Part shown: positions 30,744 to 41,393 of the stretch, in pieces
How the letters are laid out: each line of letters starts with the position of its first letter
How positions within the stretch are numbered: the first letter of the stretch is position 1
Origin: Lampris incognitus
Taxonomy: Eukaryota; Chordata; Actinopteri; Lampriformes; Lampridae
Assembly: GCF_029633865.1 (NCBI RefSeq)
Contig: NC_079213.1
Location: forward strand, 84,972,803 to 85,036,802
Reading direction: 5' to 3'
Length of the DNA: 64,000 nucleotides
Translations under genes and position numbers: made by a program
Notes under the pieces: generated by a model
Seen by the model: the letters and a program-made list of their open reading frames with translations, nothing else
Told to the model about the DNA's origin: nothing
Database searches by the model: none

Positions 30744-32200
30744 TTAGATCTTCAACTCTACTTTTGTGGTTACCTCTGCTGACATGTCTGTCTTGTGCAC
30801 CGTAACTGATGGCTTTCTGTTGTAATTACCCAGGGGCTTTTCTTTCTTGAAGCTGACAGAGGAGATAGAAGCTGTTGTAAAGCTTGGGTCATTCCTTGCT
30901 CTGGCCTCTTTCTGCACAAACTCAGAAAAGACAGAGAAAGGTGGGAAGGCCACTCTATGCTCTTCTTTAAATGCTGACCCAACTGTTGTCCACTTTTCTT
31001 GGAGGTGAAAGCGTAGCTTCTCCACAATTGGACCTACTCCCCTGGCTGTGTTGAGGTAACTTAAACCAGATAAATATCCATCTAGCTTTGCAGCTGACAG
31101 CTCTAACAGCAAGTCTGATAGCTCACGGAGCTTGTGAGGCTCTTTGCTGGAGAGCTTTGGGAAGTTCTCTATTCTAGAGAACAAGGCTCTTTCTATTGCC
31201 TCTGTTGAGCCATAGCATTCTTCGAGTCTTGTCCAGATCATACCTAGACCAACAGATGGATGACATATGTTGACTGCTTTGACCCTTCTAGCATGTTCTG
31301 AAGGCTCTGGGCCCAGCCACTTGATGAACAAGTTTACTTCTTCACTGGCAGTAAGACCAAGGTCTGCAATGGTACTCTGAAAGGTAGCCTTCCAGCTGAG
31401 ATAATTCTCCGGCTTGTCATCAAACTTAGTCAGTCCTCCAGTTACCAGCTGGCTCTTTGCTAGGAACCTGGCGAGGTCACTGGTGGTGTTTTCAGCAGGT
31501 GCAAGGTTTGGGTTACACCTCCACTGTGGTTGTGGCTCGCTGTAGGAAAGACATTGTTGAGGTGTATCTCTTTGCGGAGCCGGTTTACTGCCCTCTGGTG
31601 GTGATGAGTGGTACTGATTTGGATCTTGTCTGAAGTAAGATGTGAACTCTGGTGAAAGTTTCACTTGTTTTTGCTGAGGGGTGACGTCATCATGCTGAGT
31701 GGACATGTCTTTCTGTCTTTAAGTGAGCTCAGTGTAGTTGATCGAGTGTTTATTTATGTACTCACTCACTCTCTGCTCTGGGGTTACTTGGATGGGCAAG
31801 AACTCTAACTCTTCACTTCGCTCTGCAATAAGCTGAGCAGTAGCAGACTGCATTACCTCTGCTTTTGCCGTGAAAGCGTCAGCTTCTTTCTTGGCTTGAA
31901 GTGCATCAAGAGTTGCCTCTAAGCGGACCTTTTCAACATTTGCATTAGCTTCTATGTGAGCTTTTCTAATTTAATGTTCATTTCTTGGTCAGCGTAGGCT
32001 GCTCTGGCTTTAGCAGCCTGTGCTTCAGCCAGTGCTAGTGCTGCTGCCATACTGGCTCTAGTTGATGCAGACGATCTTTTTGAAGATCCTGCTGACGATC
32101 TAACACTCAGCTTTCTTGAAGATTGTGAGGACTTTAAGGAGTGAGCGGAGAGTGACTTATTCTCCTCACTGTCTTGACCTTGAGCCTCTAAATGTTCCAT
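30744..32200 (-). pseudogene. BEL/Pao gag (DUF1759-like), frameshifted
   Basis: N-terminal part 31952-32200 is Ser-rich then coiled coil (AAALALAEAQAAKARAAYAD). A one-base frameshift near 31975 (KLEKLT then stop, while the next frame continues AHIEANANVEKV) and a TAA just before 31706 split it from the main part 30744-31706. The main part carries the Pao gag signature: QLVTGGLTKFDDKPENYL, WLGPEPSEHARRV, WTRLEECYGS and ELSDLLLELSAAK. These features are typical of BEL/Pao gag, which forms the virus-like particle. Broken by at least two lesions. Confidence 0.8.
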
Positions 32201-32306
32201 TATGTTGATGAGTGCTTGACTTGAAAAGGCTTTGTCAGTTACTGACCTCTGGCTGAGTCCGACAGCTAGTTGATGTCCCTCGCAGAGTGCTATATTTTCA
32301 CTGTCC

Positions 32307-32977
32307 TGCTACACCCAATGTGACTCTTGTCCTACTATATTAGGTTTTACAGCCAGCTAATCTCTCCCTTGCATCATATCCTCCAAGGAACAGACCAGTG
32401 TTGTATATGGACGGGATTTAATAACAAGGAAGTGTGAAACTGAAAATAAACATACAGAAAAGCATACATCAGTATACGATACAAAATAGCTTACTCAATC
32501 TAGAGTTACAGTTAGGATAACTAATCCTCTATTTTTCAGGAAACAAAGGTAAGTATAAAACTAACATTTTCTTTGCAGGAATAAAATGTAAGTTGTAACT
32601 AATCACGTATAGCATTGAACACTGTATTTACGCTAGCATCAAAAGTATAGCCTGAATGCCATCATTAAAATGTGCTGTCATACATATTACCAAAATTATA
32701 CAAACTGTAGCAAATATGTAAAAAATACTTCAAAATAAAGATTCTAGAAATGATGGATAATAGCTTTACTTACAGATATTGCCACTCAAAGGGGTAGAAA
32801 CTAGGTGATGGGCTGGCTAATGATGGAGCTTGAATATTGCTGTGTTGTCACAGGAAAAGGAAGTAGCTGAAACTGCGGTACTTATCTATGCCACTAGAAG
32901 GCAACAGACTCAAGATAATGGAACTATGCCCTTAGCGGCAGGGAGGGTCTAAAAATAAAGGAAACCGTTCCATTACA
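32307..32977 (-). repeat. BEL element A 5' LTR (complete)
   Basis: 671 bp, uninterrupted. Contains the CTAG target in the context ACGCTAGCATC that shows the pre-insertion state of the other LTR. Starts and ends with the TG...CA inverted dinucleotides in element sense. Confidence 0.88.
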
Positions 32978-33782
32978 GCTATCACGTGATAAAGTGAAAC
33001 CTATAACAATAAACTGTGGCGGACACTAGAGGCTAAACCACGCCCCCAGCTCACAGTCCTGCTGGGGTGTTTTTCCTCATTCCTGGAACAAAACCATTAT
33101 TTAAGTAACCTGTGACGCTGTGAGCTGTAAAAGGTGTTTTCCAAGCTCATCAGTCTGACGTTTAGTTCCGTGTGTGTTGTAGGTTACACAACCCTCGTTC
33201 TGTCACCAATGTATGCTTGATAATGTGCAATACGTTTAAGAATCCTCTTCAGTGAATATTTAGCCAAGGGACGTTTATTGACTTGCTTCACGCTCATAAC
33301 ACATAACAGACTGGCATCTGTGTTTTCTTGAGCAAACAGTCCTTTTGGTGGACCTGTGGATGACTATACAAGAAGGTTATTGAGGTGGAGCTGGTTGCAC
33401 AGGGACACCTAGATAGTAACTGTGTAAAATGAGAATGTTGCTTATTAACCTTCGAGATCAGATATCCTTAGATATTGGATTACAACTGCCACCTGCGTGT
33501 GACGCTGCTTTGTCACTGATCCTAACCTCTGAAGAACTGAGATGAAAAGAGAACTTTGTTTGAAACAGATAAATTCTTTTCTAATGTCGCTTCGGCCCAG
33601 CAGATTGTTGTTGGGACACCCAAGTGTTCAACTGCAAGATCCAGGTTGAAGCGTCTGCAACAGTAAACAAACCATCCCCGCTGTGGTGCCCTTCATTTCC
33701 CTAGTGAGGGATAGGTGACGAGAAAAAGGTGATCCGACAATCATGGATCACAAGCATGTGAACAATTTCCTTCAAAGCTCCT
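32978..33782. other. intergenic DNA without recognisable gene
   Basis: No motif-bearing ORF, LTR or RNA gene was recognised in this stretch after the BEL element. Confidence 0.5.
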
Positions 33783-33897
33783 TCATGTCTCCTTCATCTC
33801 TCCTTCATGTTCCCTCCATGTCCACTTCATGTCTCCTTCATGTTCCCTCTATGTCCACTTCATGTCTCCTCCATGCCCACTTCATGTCTCCTTCATG
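33783..33897 (+). repeat. minisatellite (TTCATGTCTCC-type units)
   Basis: Tandem units built from CTTCATGTCTC, CTTCATGTTCCCTC and CATGTCCA words, imperfect, about 115 bp. ORFs across it are repeat artefacts. Confidence 0.85.
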
Positions 33898-33899
33898 TT

Positions 33900-34165
33900 A
33901 CCGGGGGCGTCCGGGTGGCGTGGAGGTCTATTCCGTTGTCTACCAACACGGGGATCTCCGGTTCGAATCCCCGTGTTACGTCCAGCTTGGTTGGGCGTCC
34001 CTACAGACACATTTAGCCGTGTCTACGGGTGAGAAGCCGGATGTGGGTATGTGTACTGGTCGCTGCACTAGCGCCTCCTCTGGTCGGTCGGGGCGCCTGT
34101 TGAGGATGGATGGGGAACCCGGGGGGAATAGCATGGTCCTCCCACGCGCTACGTTCCCGTCATGT
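33900..34165 (+). mobile_element. tRNA-derived SINE, copy 1
   Basis: The head has an RNA polymerase III B-box-like GGTTCGAATCC (33960-33970) after ACACGGGGATC, then a body with GTCGCTGCACTAGC and GGTCCTCCCACGCGCTACG. The same body occurs at 44019-44405 and in reverse at 45850-46265 and 63770-64000. Inserted in the minisatellite, which resumes after it. Confidence 0.75.
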
Positions 34166-34224
34166 CTCCCCCATATCCACTTCATGTCTCAGACATTTGC
34201 ATATTTGATGACATGTGTTCTTTC

Positions 34225-34480
34225 TCTACACACACACACACACAGACAAAGATGCATACACATACTCTCTTTCACATTCATATGCACAAAGCCTGCCTTT
34301 TTGGTTCATGCCACATAGACACACCTATACACAGACACATACTATGTTTTAGACACAAATGCGCACATACGGATGTGCACACACACACACATACACATAT
34401 GGATAAACACTTCCTCTTTCATTCTTACGCATGCTGTCTGCCTCCTCCCCTAACGCACGCACACACACCGCAGCTTCCAT
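34225..34480 (+). repeat. CA-rich simple repeat region
   Basis: Scattered (CA)n and ACACAT words; no gene. Confidence 0.8.
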
Positions 34481-34519
34481 TACTTAATGTCCCAGTTGGT
34501 TTCGGTAATGTCTAGTCAT

Positions 34520-35600
34520 TTAGAGGCACGTCATCTCTTAGCGGTTGTATTGAGTTGCCTGGCAGCAGTTATCATGTCACCTCACTCTTTAGCACTGTGG
34601 TATATTGAACAAGTTACCGCCCAGTAATTAAAATGTCACTTGTTTGAATCTGACGGGAGAATAGGCAAACAACAAAATTTGGGGGAGTTTGTTAATACTT
34701 CATGAAGGGCAAAATATCCCAAAATGTATTAATTGTCAGTAAAAGGAAATTAAGTCAAGCAAAAAGAATGAAATCAATGCTAAAAAAAATGTAAATGAAA
34801 CAAAAATAGTCCAATAGGCCACATTCTAAAAATATTTTAAAGCATTCTAACAAATAAAATTTAATTTCAAATAAAAAACAGTCTATGTTCAACCCTTAGG
34901 CAAACAGAACGGTCTCCTGCAAAATGGAAAATGAAGTCTTAAGGCACCAGACGTGACTGGGTCTTTAAGACCTGGATCTAGACCAAACTGATGGGGCTAT
35001 AAGATATTGGGGGGGGGGGGCCTTTGGAGTTCTTAATTTGAAGAAAAAAGTTATACCTTTCTAATGTCTCCTCTTTGACTTTGTAACACTGTGTATGATT
35101 CCCCCATTGATTCTCAAAGCTATAGTCTTTAAGTGTGTATGTACCAGAGCAGGTTTCTATAAGACAACAGGTGAAGCAGTGCTTCGCCAAAAAACAAACA
35201 AAAAACATAACACATATCACATAAAACATCTCTTTTAGATGCCAACATTTCATTAAAAAGACTATTTCCTCTGTGAATCAAACAAAAGTGTCACTGTTAA
35301 AAAAAAAGTGTCGTGGTATTGTACAACACGGGCGCCCTCCTCAGGTGAAACAGGGGAGTGTTCCGCTTCACTAACCCAATGTAAGTGAATTTAAGTTGAG
35401 TAGTACCTTACACGTTGTTGAGTGGACAGTTATGGTTTATGACGCATTTTAATGCCCACTCAGTGAAACAGTGCTTCATCTAGTCTTTCCTCGACCTGAA
35501 AATGATTGACACCCGTCTAACCAATCAGAGAACACCAGTTCAGCCGTTCTCCAATCTTCATCGTACCTTTTGGTATTCGAAGCGTGGTGAAAGATAAGAT
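34520..35600. other. AT-rich intergenic DNA without recognisable gene
   Basis: AT-rich, with a G-run at 35011-35020 and short ORFs that lack motifs. Nothing further was seen. Confidence 0.5.
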
Positions 35601-35639
35601 AAGAAAGATAAGAAAAAGTTTAACCTAAAATAAGTGATT

Positions 35640-35805
35640 ACTATAGTAGTTTCTGGTGGTTCTTGTGTGTGTGGGTATATATATATAGTAGCGAATTCGG
35701 GAGGCAACCACAGGAACTGCCGCGACTGAGACGCGAACCCGTACCTCGAGTAATCGCTAACCGCTCGACTAAAGGGTCCGACCCGTCGTCTTGGATAAAA
35801 GGATG
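35640..35805 (-). mobile_element. tRNA-derived SINE-like fragment
   Basis: Read on the minus strand: an A-box-like TTTAGTCGAGCGGTTAGCG (about 35757-35775) and B-box-like GGGTTCGCGTCTC (about 35729-35741) at tRNA spacing. This is a SINE head or tRNA pseudogene; the cloverleaf is not convincing as a working gene. Confidence 0.5.
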
Positions 35806-35980
35806 ACAAAAGGATTTTCATGCCTAATCCACATGTACATTGGCATTTTTAAAAACGTAGCATTTTCTTTGCGTTTTGGCCTTTTGTCCACGCGTAATCT
35901 GCGCTTTAGGTCACTGAAAACGGAGCTTTTGGAAAACTCCTTCCAGGGTTAAGATTTTCAGAAACTCCGTTTTCAGTGTT

Positions 35981-36822
35981 TGTAATATCCTCTAGAACAG
36001 TGGTTCTCAACGTTTTTGGGGTCCTGGACCCCCTGCGTATTTTTGATCTACCCTGAGGACCCCTCCACCTGATCTTGGGGGAGGGGGGTTGCAATTTGAT
36101 AGAAACAGTAGAAACTGCATTTTAAATTGCATTATAGCATTTATTCACTCTTTGGGGCAAAAATAAGAGCTTTCAGTTGTAACTTAGATATAGTTAACAA
36201 AACAGAATTCTTATGCAGTAACTTTCAAATATATGTAACAAAACAGAATTCTTATGCAGTAACTTTCAGATATATGTAAGAACAGAATTTGTATGCAGTA
36301 ACTTTTAACAATGCAAATGGGAGCGAGATCTCTTATTAAAATATAATAAATTACACTTGTGAAACAGATGTAATTAGAGAAAAAAGTCCTGTTACCCTTT
36401 ATGGTTTAGGTAGATAAAGGTCTCAGTCACATTTGAGTAAAATAATCCTATTTCTATAAATGTCATAGGATCTTTTTTTAAAGATATTTTATTTTCACGG
36501 ACCCCTTGCAATTACACCACGGACCACTAGGGGTCCGCGGACCCCCGGTTGAGAAACACTGCTCTAGAATATAATAGCCCGTTTGGCTATAAGGATGTGA
36601 TACAAGCACTCCTATTGGCTGTTAAGTTAGCTGCAAGCTGATTGGTCCATCTGACGCATGAGGACGCAGGGGGACCACATAATAGTCAGTCTATGTTTAG
36701 CACTCAGAGGAGTCACTACTGTGGAGCTAGCTACTGTATGATTTTAACCGTCACCGTGGAAATAAAGACACTGAATTATAAAGTCGTCATCGGACTCCTC
36801 CAAACTGACAGAAAGTCAGACA
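35981..36822 (+). repeat. element F 5' LTR, interrupted by hAT MITE
   Basis: TGTAATATCCTCTAGAA, then MITE 35998-36561, then the repeat of CTCTAGAA and the rest of the LTR to GTCAGACA. Contains an AATAAA at about 36761-36766. Confidence 0.9.
35998..36561. mobile_element. hAT-type MITE (CAGTGGTTCTCAAC ends)
   Basis: 564 bp with inverted ends CAGTGGTTCTCAACG and GTTGAGAAACACTG (one mismatch in the terminal part) and a perfect 8-bp target duplication CTCTAGAA on both sides (35990-35997 and 36562-36569). The ends match the Charlie/hAT consensus. No transposase. The interior has a short tandem repeat (AACAGAATTCTTATGCAGTA units near 36200-36300). Confidence 0.9.
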
Positions 36823-36877
36823 TGCTGTCAGAGTAAAAGCGTGAAAAGGAGAAGAAAGAAGAAACAAAAAAGTCAGA

Positions 36878-39800
36878 ATGGACGTCGCTGGAGTTCCTGC
36901 ACCCCGCATGGACTGGGAAGCTAGCAGTCTGCCCGAAGCATGGCGCAAGTTTAAACTGCACATCGAGTTGATGTTTTCTGGACCTTTAAAGAGGAAATCG
37001 GAGGAAGAAAAATGCAGCTACTTACTGATTTGGGTAGGAGAAAATGGACGGGACCTTTACAATACATGGACGCTCTCAGAAGCGGAAGGAAAGTTGTTGG
37101 AAACATACTACGGTCGTTTTGAACGGTATGTAAAACCCAAAGCAAACGTGATCTTCGCGCGCTATAAGTTCCATGGAAGGGCACAGGCAGCTAGCGAGCC
37201 TTTCGAACAGTTTGTGACAGATTTGAGACTGCTTGTGAAGGACTGTAATTATAGAGAGAGTGAAGAGGAGATCAGATACCGTATAGTTTTTGGAGTCCAT
37301 TCACCGAGAGTGAGAGAGAAACTACTGAACATCGGTTCCGAGCTAACATTGGAAAAAGCAATAGACGTTGCTAGGTCTCATGAACTATCACAAGCACAGC
37401 TCAAAACCATTGCTAGCACCAGCACGGGCACGCGCGAACAGGCTGTGCATGCAATCGGTCGGAATGCAACAAAGAAGAAGCATTGGAAAAGGCGCGAGGA
37501 CGACACAAAATGGCGCGCAGCGTCAGACAATGCCTCATGGAGAGCGAGAGACAACAACCGCAGTAAAGGATGCAAATACTGTGGGAACAAGACTCACAGT
37601 GGAAACGAAACCTGCCCAGCAAAAGGCAAGCAATGCAAAAGCTGCAGCAAATGGAACCATTTCGCTAAAGTGTGTCTCTCCAGACCAGGAAAAGGCGTAC
37701 ACACTGTGGAGGAAAATGAGTCTGACAGATGCTCAGACAATGAAGAACTGTTCATCGACGCATTGACACAAGGTAAAGACAATAAAAATATGGATCAAGT
37801 TTTCGCGGATATGCAAGTAGGTCCAAACAAAAACACACTCAGTTTTAAAGTAGACACTGGGTCCTCAGCTAATGTCATTCCCACACAAGCTTTCAGAAGA
37901 CTGGGAATACAGAGTGCATTGCAGCCCTCCACTCGCCCACTATATGGCTATGGTGGTGAGCGGCTCGTCATTCAAGGTAAATGTGACCTGAAATGCCAGT
38001 ACAAAGGCACACAGTCAGTGTTGAAGTTCTATGTTGTTGACACACAGGCACCACCTGTGCTAGGATTAAAAGCATGCCTAGACTTTGGACTGATCAAGCT
38101 CATACTGTCTGTATCCAACACACCCGAGGTATCACTCATTGAGGAGTACTCAGATGTTTTCAAAGGAATAGGACTGTTTCCTGGTGAATGCATAATCCAC
38201 GTTGACCCAAATGTAACACCTGTGGTCCACCCACCGAGGCGCGTTCCAGTAGCCTTACGCGACCGTCTCAAAGAGGAGCTACAGAACATGGAGAAGCAAC
38301 AGATTATTGTGAAAGTCACCGAACCGACTGAATGGGTCAACTCAATGGTGGCAGCAGAAAAGCTCAGAGTGTGCCTCGACCCGAAGGACCTGAACAAGGC
38401 TGTGAAACGACCTCATTATCCTCTACCTACCCTCGACGACATCACCTCCAAACTGGCAGGGGCCTGCTATTTCAGTGTCATGGATGCTCGCCCAGGGTAC
38501 TGGGCGATAAAACTCGCAGAAGAGTCGTCCAAGTTGACAACATTCAACACGGTGTTCGGAAGATACCGTTTCCTTCGTCTACCTTTTGGGTTGATCTCCG
38601 CCCAGGACGAGTTTCAACGGAAGGTTGATGAGACCTATGAAGGTCTACATGGAGTCACAGCCATAGTGGATGATGTCCTCGTATATGGAAAGAGCAAGGA
38701 GGAGCACGACAGCAATCTCCGAGCCATGTTGCAGCGCTCCAGAGAGCGAGGAATGAAACTCAACCCGGAGAAGAGCATGATCTGTGCCACCGAGGTCAGC
38801 TATTTTGGGCATCGCATCACAAAGGATGGAGTCAAGCCTGACCCAGCCAAGATTGCAGCTGTGAGAGACATGGAGCCACCCAAGGACAAAGGTGAGTTGG
38901 AGACAATCCTCGGTATGGTTAACTATCCGTCCAAGTTTGCCCCGATGCTCTCAGACATCAACGCACCCATGCGTCATCTGCTGAAGAAGTCAAGTGAATT
39001 CAGATGGGATGCGCAGCATCACGAAGCTTTCAGGAAGATGAAAGAAGTGATCACACGTGAACCAGGACCAGTCTTAGCCTACTATGACCCTGGTAAAGAG
39101 CTCAGACTACAAGTCGACGCATCGAAGTACGGACTAGGTGCAGTCCTGCTACAGGAAGAAAAGCCCATCGGATATGCATCCAAATCACTAAATGACAGTG
39201 AAGTCAATTACGCACAAATAGAGAAAGAGCTGTATGCTATTCTGTTCGGATGCAAGCGTTTTCACCAATACATCTATGGTCGTCATGTCATCGTGGTGAG
39301 TGACCACATATCGCTTGAGTCCATTATGAGAAAACCACTCGCAGCAGCGCCTCCGAGACTACAGCGGATGATCCTCCAGCTACAGCGGTATGACTTCACC
39401 ATCGTGCACAGACCAGGCAAGGAGATCCACGTGGCAGACACGCTGTCCCGCAAGTCGCTCACAGACCAAGATGACAGCCTCAGAGAAGGCATGGACATGC
39501 AGGTACATACAGTGTACAGTGGCCTGCCGGTCAGTGACACGAAACTGACAGAGATCAGAGCTGCGACTGCCGCAGACACACAGCTCACAATGCTGAGAGA
39601 GACAATCAGAGAAGGAAGGCCTGAGGAGAGGAGAAGATGCCCTCAGAGAGTTGCAGAATACTGGAACCACCGAGATGAACTGTCAGAGATGAATAACATT
39701 TTGTTTAAAGGCGAGAAAATCATCATACCTACCTCGCTCCGCGCAGAGATGTTATCCTGGATACACACAGGACACAGGGGCATGGAGAAATGCAAGCAGA

Positions 39801-40828
39801 GAGCCCGTGACATAGTGTTCTGGCCTGGTATGAACAAGCAGATCGAGGAGATGGTTGGACAGTGCCCCACCTGTCTCACCTACAGACCGTCAAACACTAA
39901 AGAGCCCATGATCAACCACAAGATCCCGGACAGGCCATGGCAAGTAGTCGCTACTGACTTGTTCACCTGGAATCATGACAATTACATCGTCACAGTGGAC
40001 TATTACAGCAGATACTTCGAACTCGACAAGCTACACAGCACAACATCCTCAGCTGTGATACACAAGCTGAAGGCAACCTTCGCCAGACACGGCGTACCTG
40101 AGACTGTTATTTCGGATAATGGACCTCAGTACTCAAGTATGGAGTTTGAGACCTTCGCGAAGACTTGGGAGTTCACCCACATGACTACCAGTCCGCATCA
40201 TCCCCAAAGCAACGGCCTCGCTGAAAAAACAGTACAGATCGACAAGTTGCTGATGGAAAAGGCCAAGGCTGACCAGAGAGACCCCTACCTGAGTCTGCTT
40301 GAGTATCGGAACACATCTGTCGACAGCTTCAGATCACCAGCCCAGCTGCTCATGAGTCGTCGTCTACGCTCAATTCTACCCAACACACACCAGCAGCTTC
40401 AGCCCAAGGTCGTCAGTCACAGAGACACGCACGCTAGGAGAGTCCAACGTCAGCTGCTGCAGAAAAGGTACTACGACAGGTCAGCGAAGCTGATGTCACA
40501 GCTGCACGAAGGACAACACATCAGACTCCAGGAGCATGGCTGTTGGAAACCAGCAGTTGTCATTCAGCCAGCGGATACCAACAGATCCTACCACGTCCGC
40601 ACAGCTGAAGGACAGGAGTACAGACGAAACAGACGTCACCTCCTGGACACAAAAGAAACACACACTGACACTCACACCAACACAGGCACTGACGAGAAAT
40701 ATGGTCAACTCACAATTCACAACACACCACACGTCTCACATGCAGCGGCTGAGACAGCCTCAGAGACTGTCCCCTACCAGACAAGGTATGGACGAGCAGT
40801 GAAGCCCAGAGAGGTTCTGGACCTGTAA
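36878..40828 (+). CDS. element F gag-pol polyprotein, open
   Basis: 1316-aa frame without stops. Gag with two zinc knuckles near residues 231-266 (CKYCGNKTHSGNETC and CKSCSKWNHFAKVC); protease FKVDTGSSANVIP near 323; RT with MDARPGYWAIKL, RLPFGLISAQDEFQ and VTAIVDDVLVYG near 593 (I-V-DD where element E has Y-M-DD); RNase H QVDASKYGLGAVLL and SDHISLES; integrase with the zinc region (GHRGMEKCKQRARDIVFW, CPTC) and core D,D,E (VVATDLFTWN, VISDNGPQYSS, QSNGLAEKTVQ). The layout is the same as element E but the proteins are clearly diverged. The DHISLE RNase H box (usually DHKPLE) and NGLAEKT (usually NGQAERA) may be mild degeneration. Confidence 0.92.
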   Translation: MDVAGVPAPRMDWEASSLPEAWRKFKLHIELMFSGPLKRKSEEEKCSYLLIWVGENGRDLYNTWTLSEAEGKLLETYYGRFERYVKPKANVIFARYKFHGRAQAASEPFEQFVTDLRLLVKDCNYRESEEEIRYRIVFGVHSPRVREKLLNIGSELTLEKAIDVARSHELSQAQLKTIASTSTGTREQAVHAIGRNATKKKHWKRREDDTKWRAASDNASWRARDNNRSKGCKYCGNKTHSGNETCPAKGKQCKSCSKWNHFAKVCLSRPGKGVHTVEENESDRCSDNEELFIDALTQGKDNKNMDQVFADMQVGPNKNTLSFKVDTGSSANVIPTQAFRRLGIQSALQPSTRPLYGYGGERLVIQGKCDLKCQYKGTQSVLKFYVVDTQAPPVLGLKACLDFGLIKLILSVSNTPEVSLIEEYSDVFKGIGLFPGECIIHVDPNVTPVVHPPRRVPVALRDRLKEELQNMEKQQIIVKVTEPTEWVNSMVAAEKLRVCLDPKDLNKAVKRPHYPLPTLDDITSKLAGACYFSVMDARPGYWAIKLAEESSKLTTFNTVFGRYRFLRLPFGLISAQDEFQRKVDETYEGLHGVTAIVDDVLVYGKSKEEHDSNLRAMLQRSRERGMKLNPEKSMICATEVSYFGHRITKDGVKPDPAKIAAVRDMEPPKDKGELETILGMVNYPSKFAPMLSDINAPMRHLLKKSSEFRWDAQHHEAFRKMKEVITREPGPVLAYYDPGKELRLQVDASKYGLGAVLLQEEKPIGYASKSLNDSEVNYAQIEKELYAILFGCKRFHQYIYGRHVIVVSDHISLESIMRKPLAAAPPRLQRMILQLQRYDFTIVHRPGKEIHVADTLSRKSLTDQDDSLREGMDMQVHTVYSGLPVSDTKLTEIRAATAADTQLTMLRETIREGRPEERRRCPQRVAEYWNHRDELSEMNNILFKGEKIIIPTSLRAEMLSWIHTGHRGMEKCKQRARDIVFWPGMNKQIEEMVGQCPTCLTYRPSNTKEPMINHKIPDRPWQVVATDLFTWNHDNYIVTVDYYSRYFELDKLHSTTSSAVIHKLKATFARHGVPETVISDNGPQYSSMEFETFAKTWEFTHMTTSPHHPQSNGLAEKTVQIDKLLMEKAKADQRDPYLSLLEYRNTSVDSFRSPAQLLMSRRLRSILPNTHQQLQPKVVSHRDTHARRVQRQLLQKRYYDRSAKLMSQLHEGQHIRLQEHGCWKPAVVIQPADTNRSYHVRTAEGQEYRRNRRHLLDTKETHTDTHTNTGTDEKYGQLTIHNTPHVSHAAAETASETVPYQTRYGRAVKPREVLDL

Positions 40829-41118
40829 TGTACAAGAGTGTAGGCGGATCGCTGCCCTTATCTAAAAAAAAAAAAAATATTGTAAATGTTCTTGTGACTT
40901 GTATTACCTCTTAAGTGTTTGATTACTTGCCGTAGTTTAATATGCATACAGTAATATTGAATGAATGATATTACCTGTTTTATTAAGAGTATTGACTCTA
41001 TCAGTGATTACTATAAAATGTGTTTTCTTTTGTCTGGATTGTTCATATTTTTGATATAGGACATGTGCTACTAATGTTGGGAGTCTAATGTTTGATTTCA
41101 ATTTCTTAAGAAGGGGGA

Positions 41119-41388
41119 TGTAATATCATCTAGAATATAATAGCCCGTTTGGCTATAAGGATGTGATGCAAGCACTCCTATTGGCTGTTAAGTTAGCTGC
41201 AAGCTGATTGGTCCATCTGACGCATGAGGACGCAGGGGGACCACATAATAGTCAGTCTATGTTTAGCACTCAGAGGAGTCACTACTGTGGAGCTAGCTAC
41301 TGTATGATTGTAACCATCACCGTGGAAATAAAGACACTGAATTATAAAGTCGTCATCGGATTCCTCCAAACTGACAGAAAGTCAGACA
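41119..41388 (+). repeat. element F 3' LTR
   Basis: 270 bp, uninterrupted; shows the empty site TCATCTAGAATATAATAG of the MITE insertion. Confidence 0.93.
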
Positions 41389-41393
41389 GTGTT

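Larger units (their letters stand above)
15646..32977 (-). mobile_element. BEL/Pao retrotransposon A, host of the nested cluster
   Basis: Minus-strand element bounded by LTRs that read TGCTACA...CCATTACA on the plus strand (TGTAATGG...TAGCA in its own sense). The 5' LTR is intact at 32307-32977 (671 bp). The 3' LTR is split by element B into 15646-15970 and 28662-29002 (666 bp when rejoined). The internal part at 29003-32306 has Pao-type gag, a zinc knuckle, protease and the start of RT; the rest of pol is deleted. Flanks TGTAC (left) and GCTAT (right) do not match, so no target duplication is seen. Confidence 0.85.
35981..41388 (+). mobile_element. Ty3/Gypsy element F (mag-like), complete
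   Basis: LTRs TGTAATATC...GTCAGACA: 5' copy 35981-36822 (270 bp after removing a MITE with its duplication) and 3' copy 41119-41388 (270 bp). Target duplication GTGTT at 35976-35980 and 41389-41393. A polypurine tract AAGAAGGGGGA lies just before the 3' LTR. By eye the LTRs differ at 5 bases. A single 1316-aa ORF fills the interior. The 5' LTR promoter is probably disabled by the MITE. Confidence 0.92.

Noticed and set aside
33955..33990. Possible tRNA gene from the B-box-like text
   Set aside because: The same head with SINE body occurs in several places; it is a SINE promoter, and no full cloverleaf with acceptor pairing was found.
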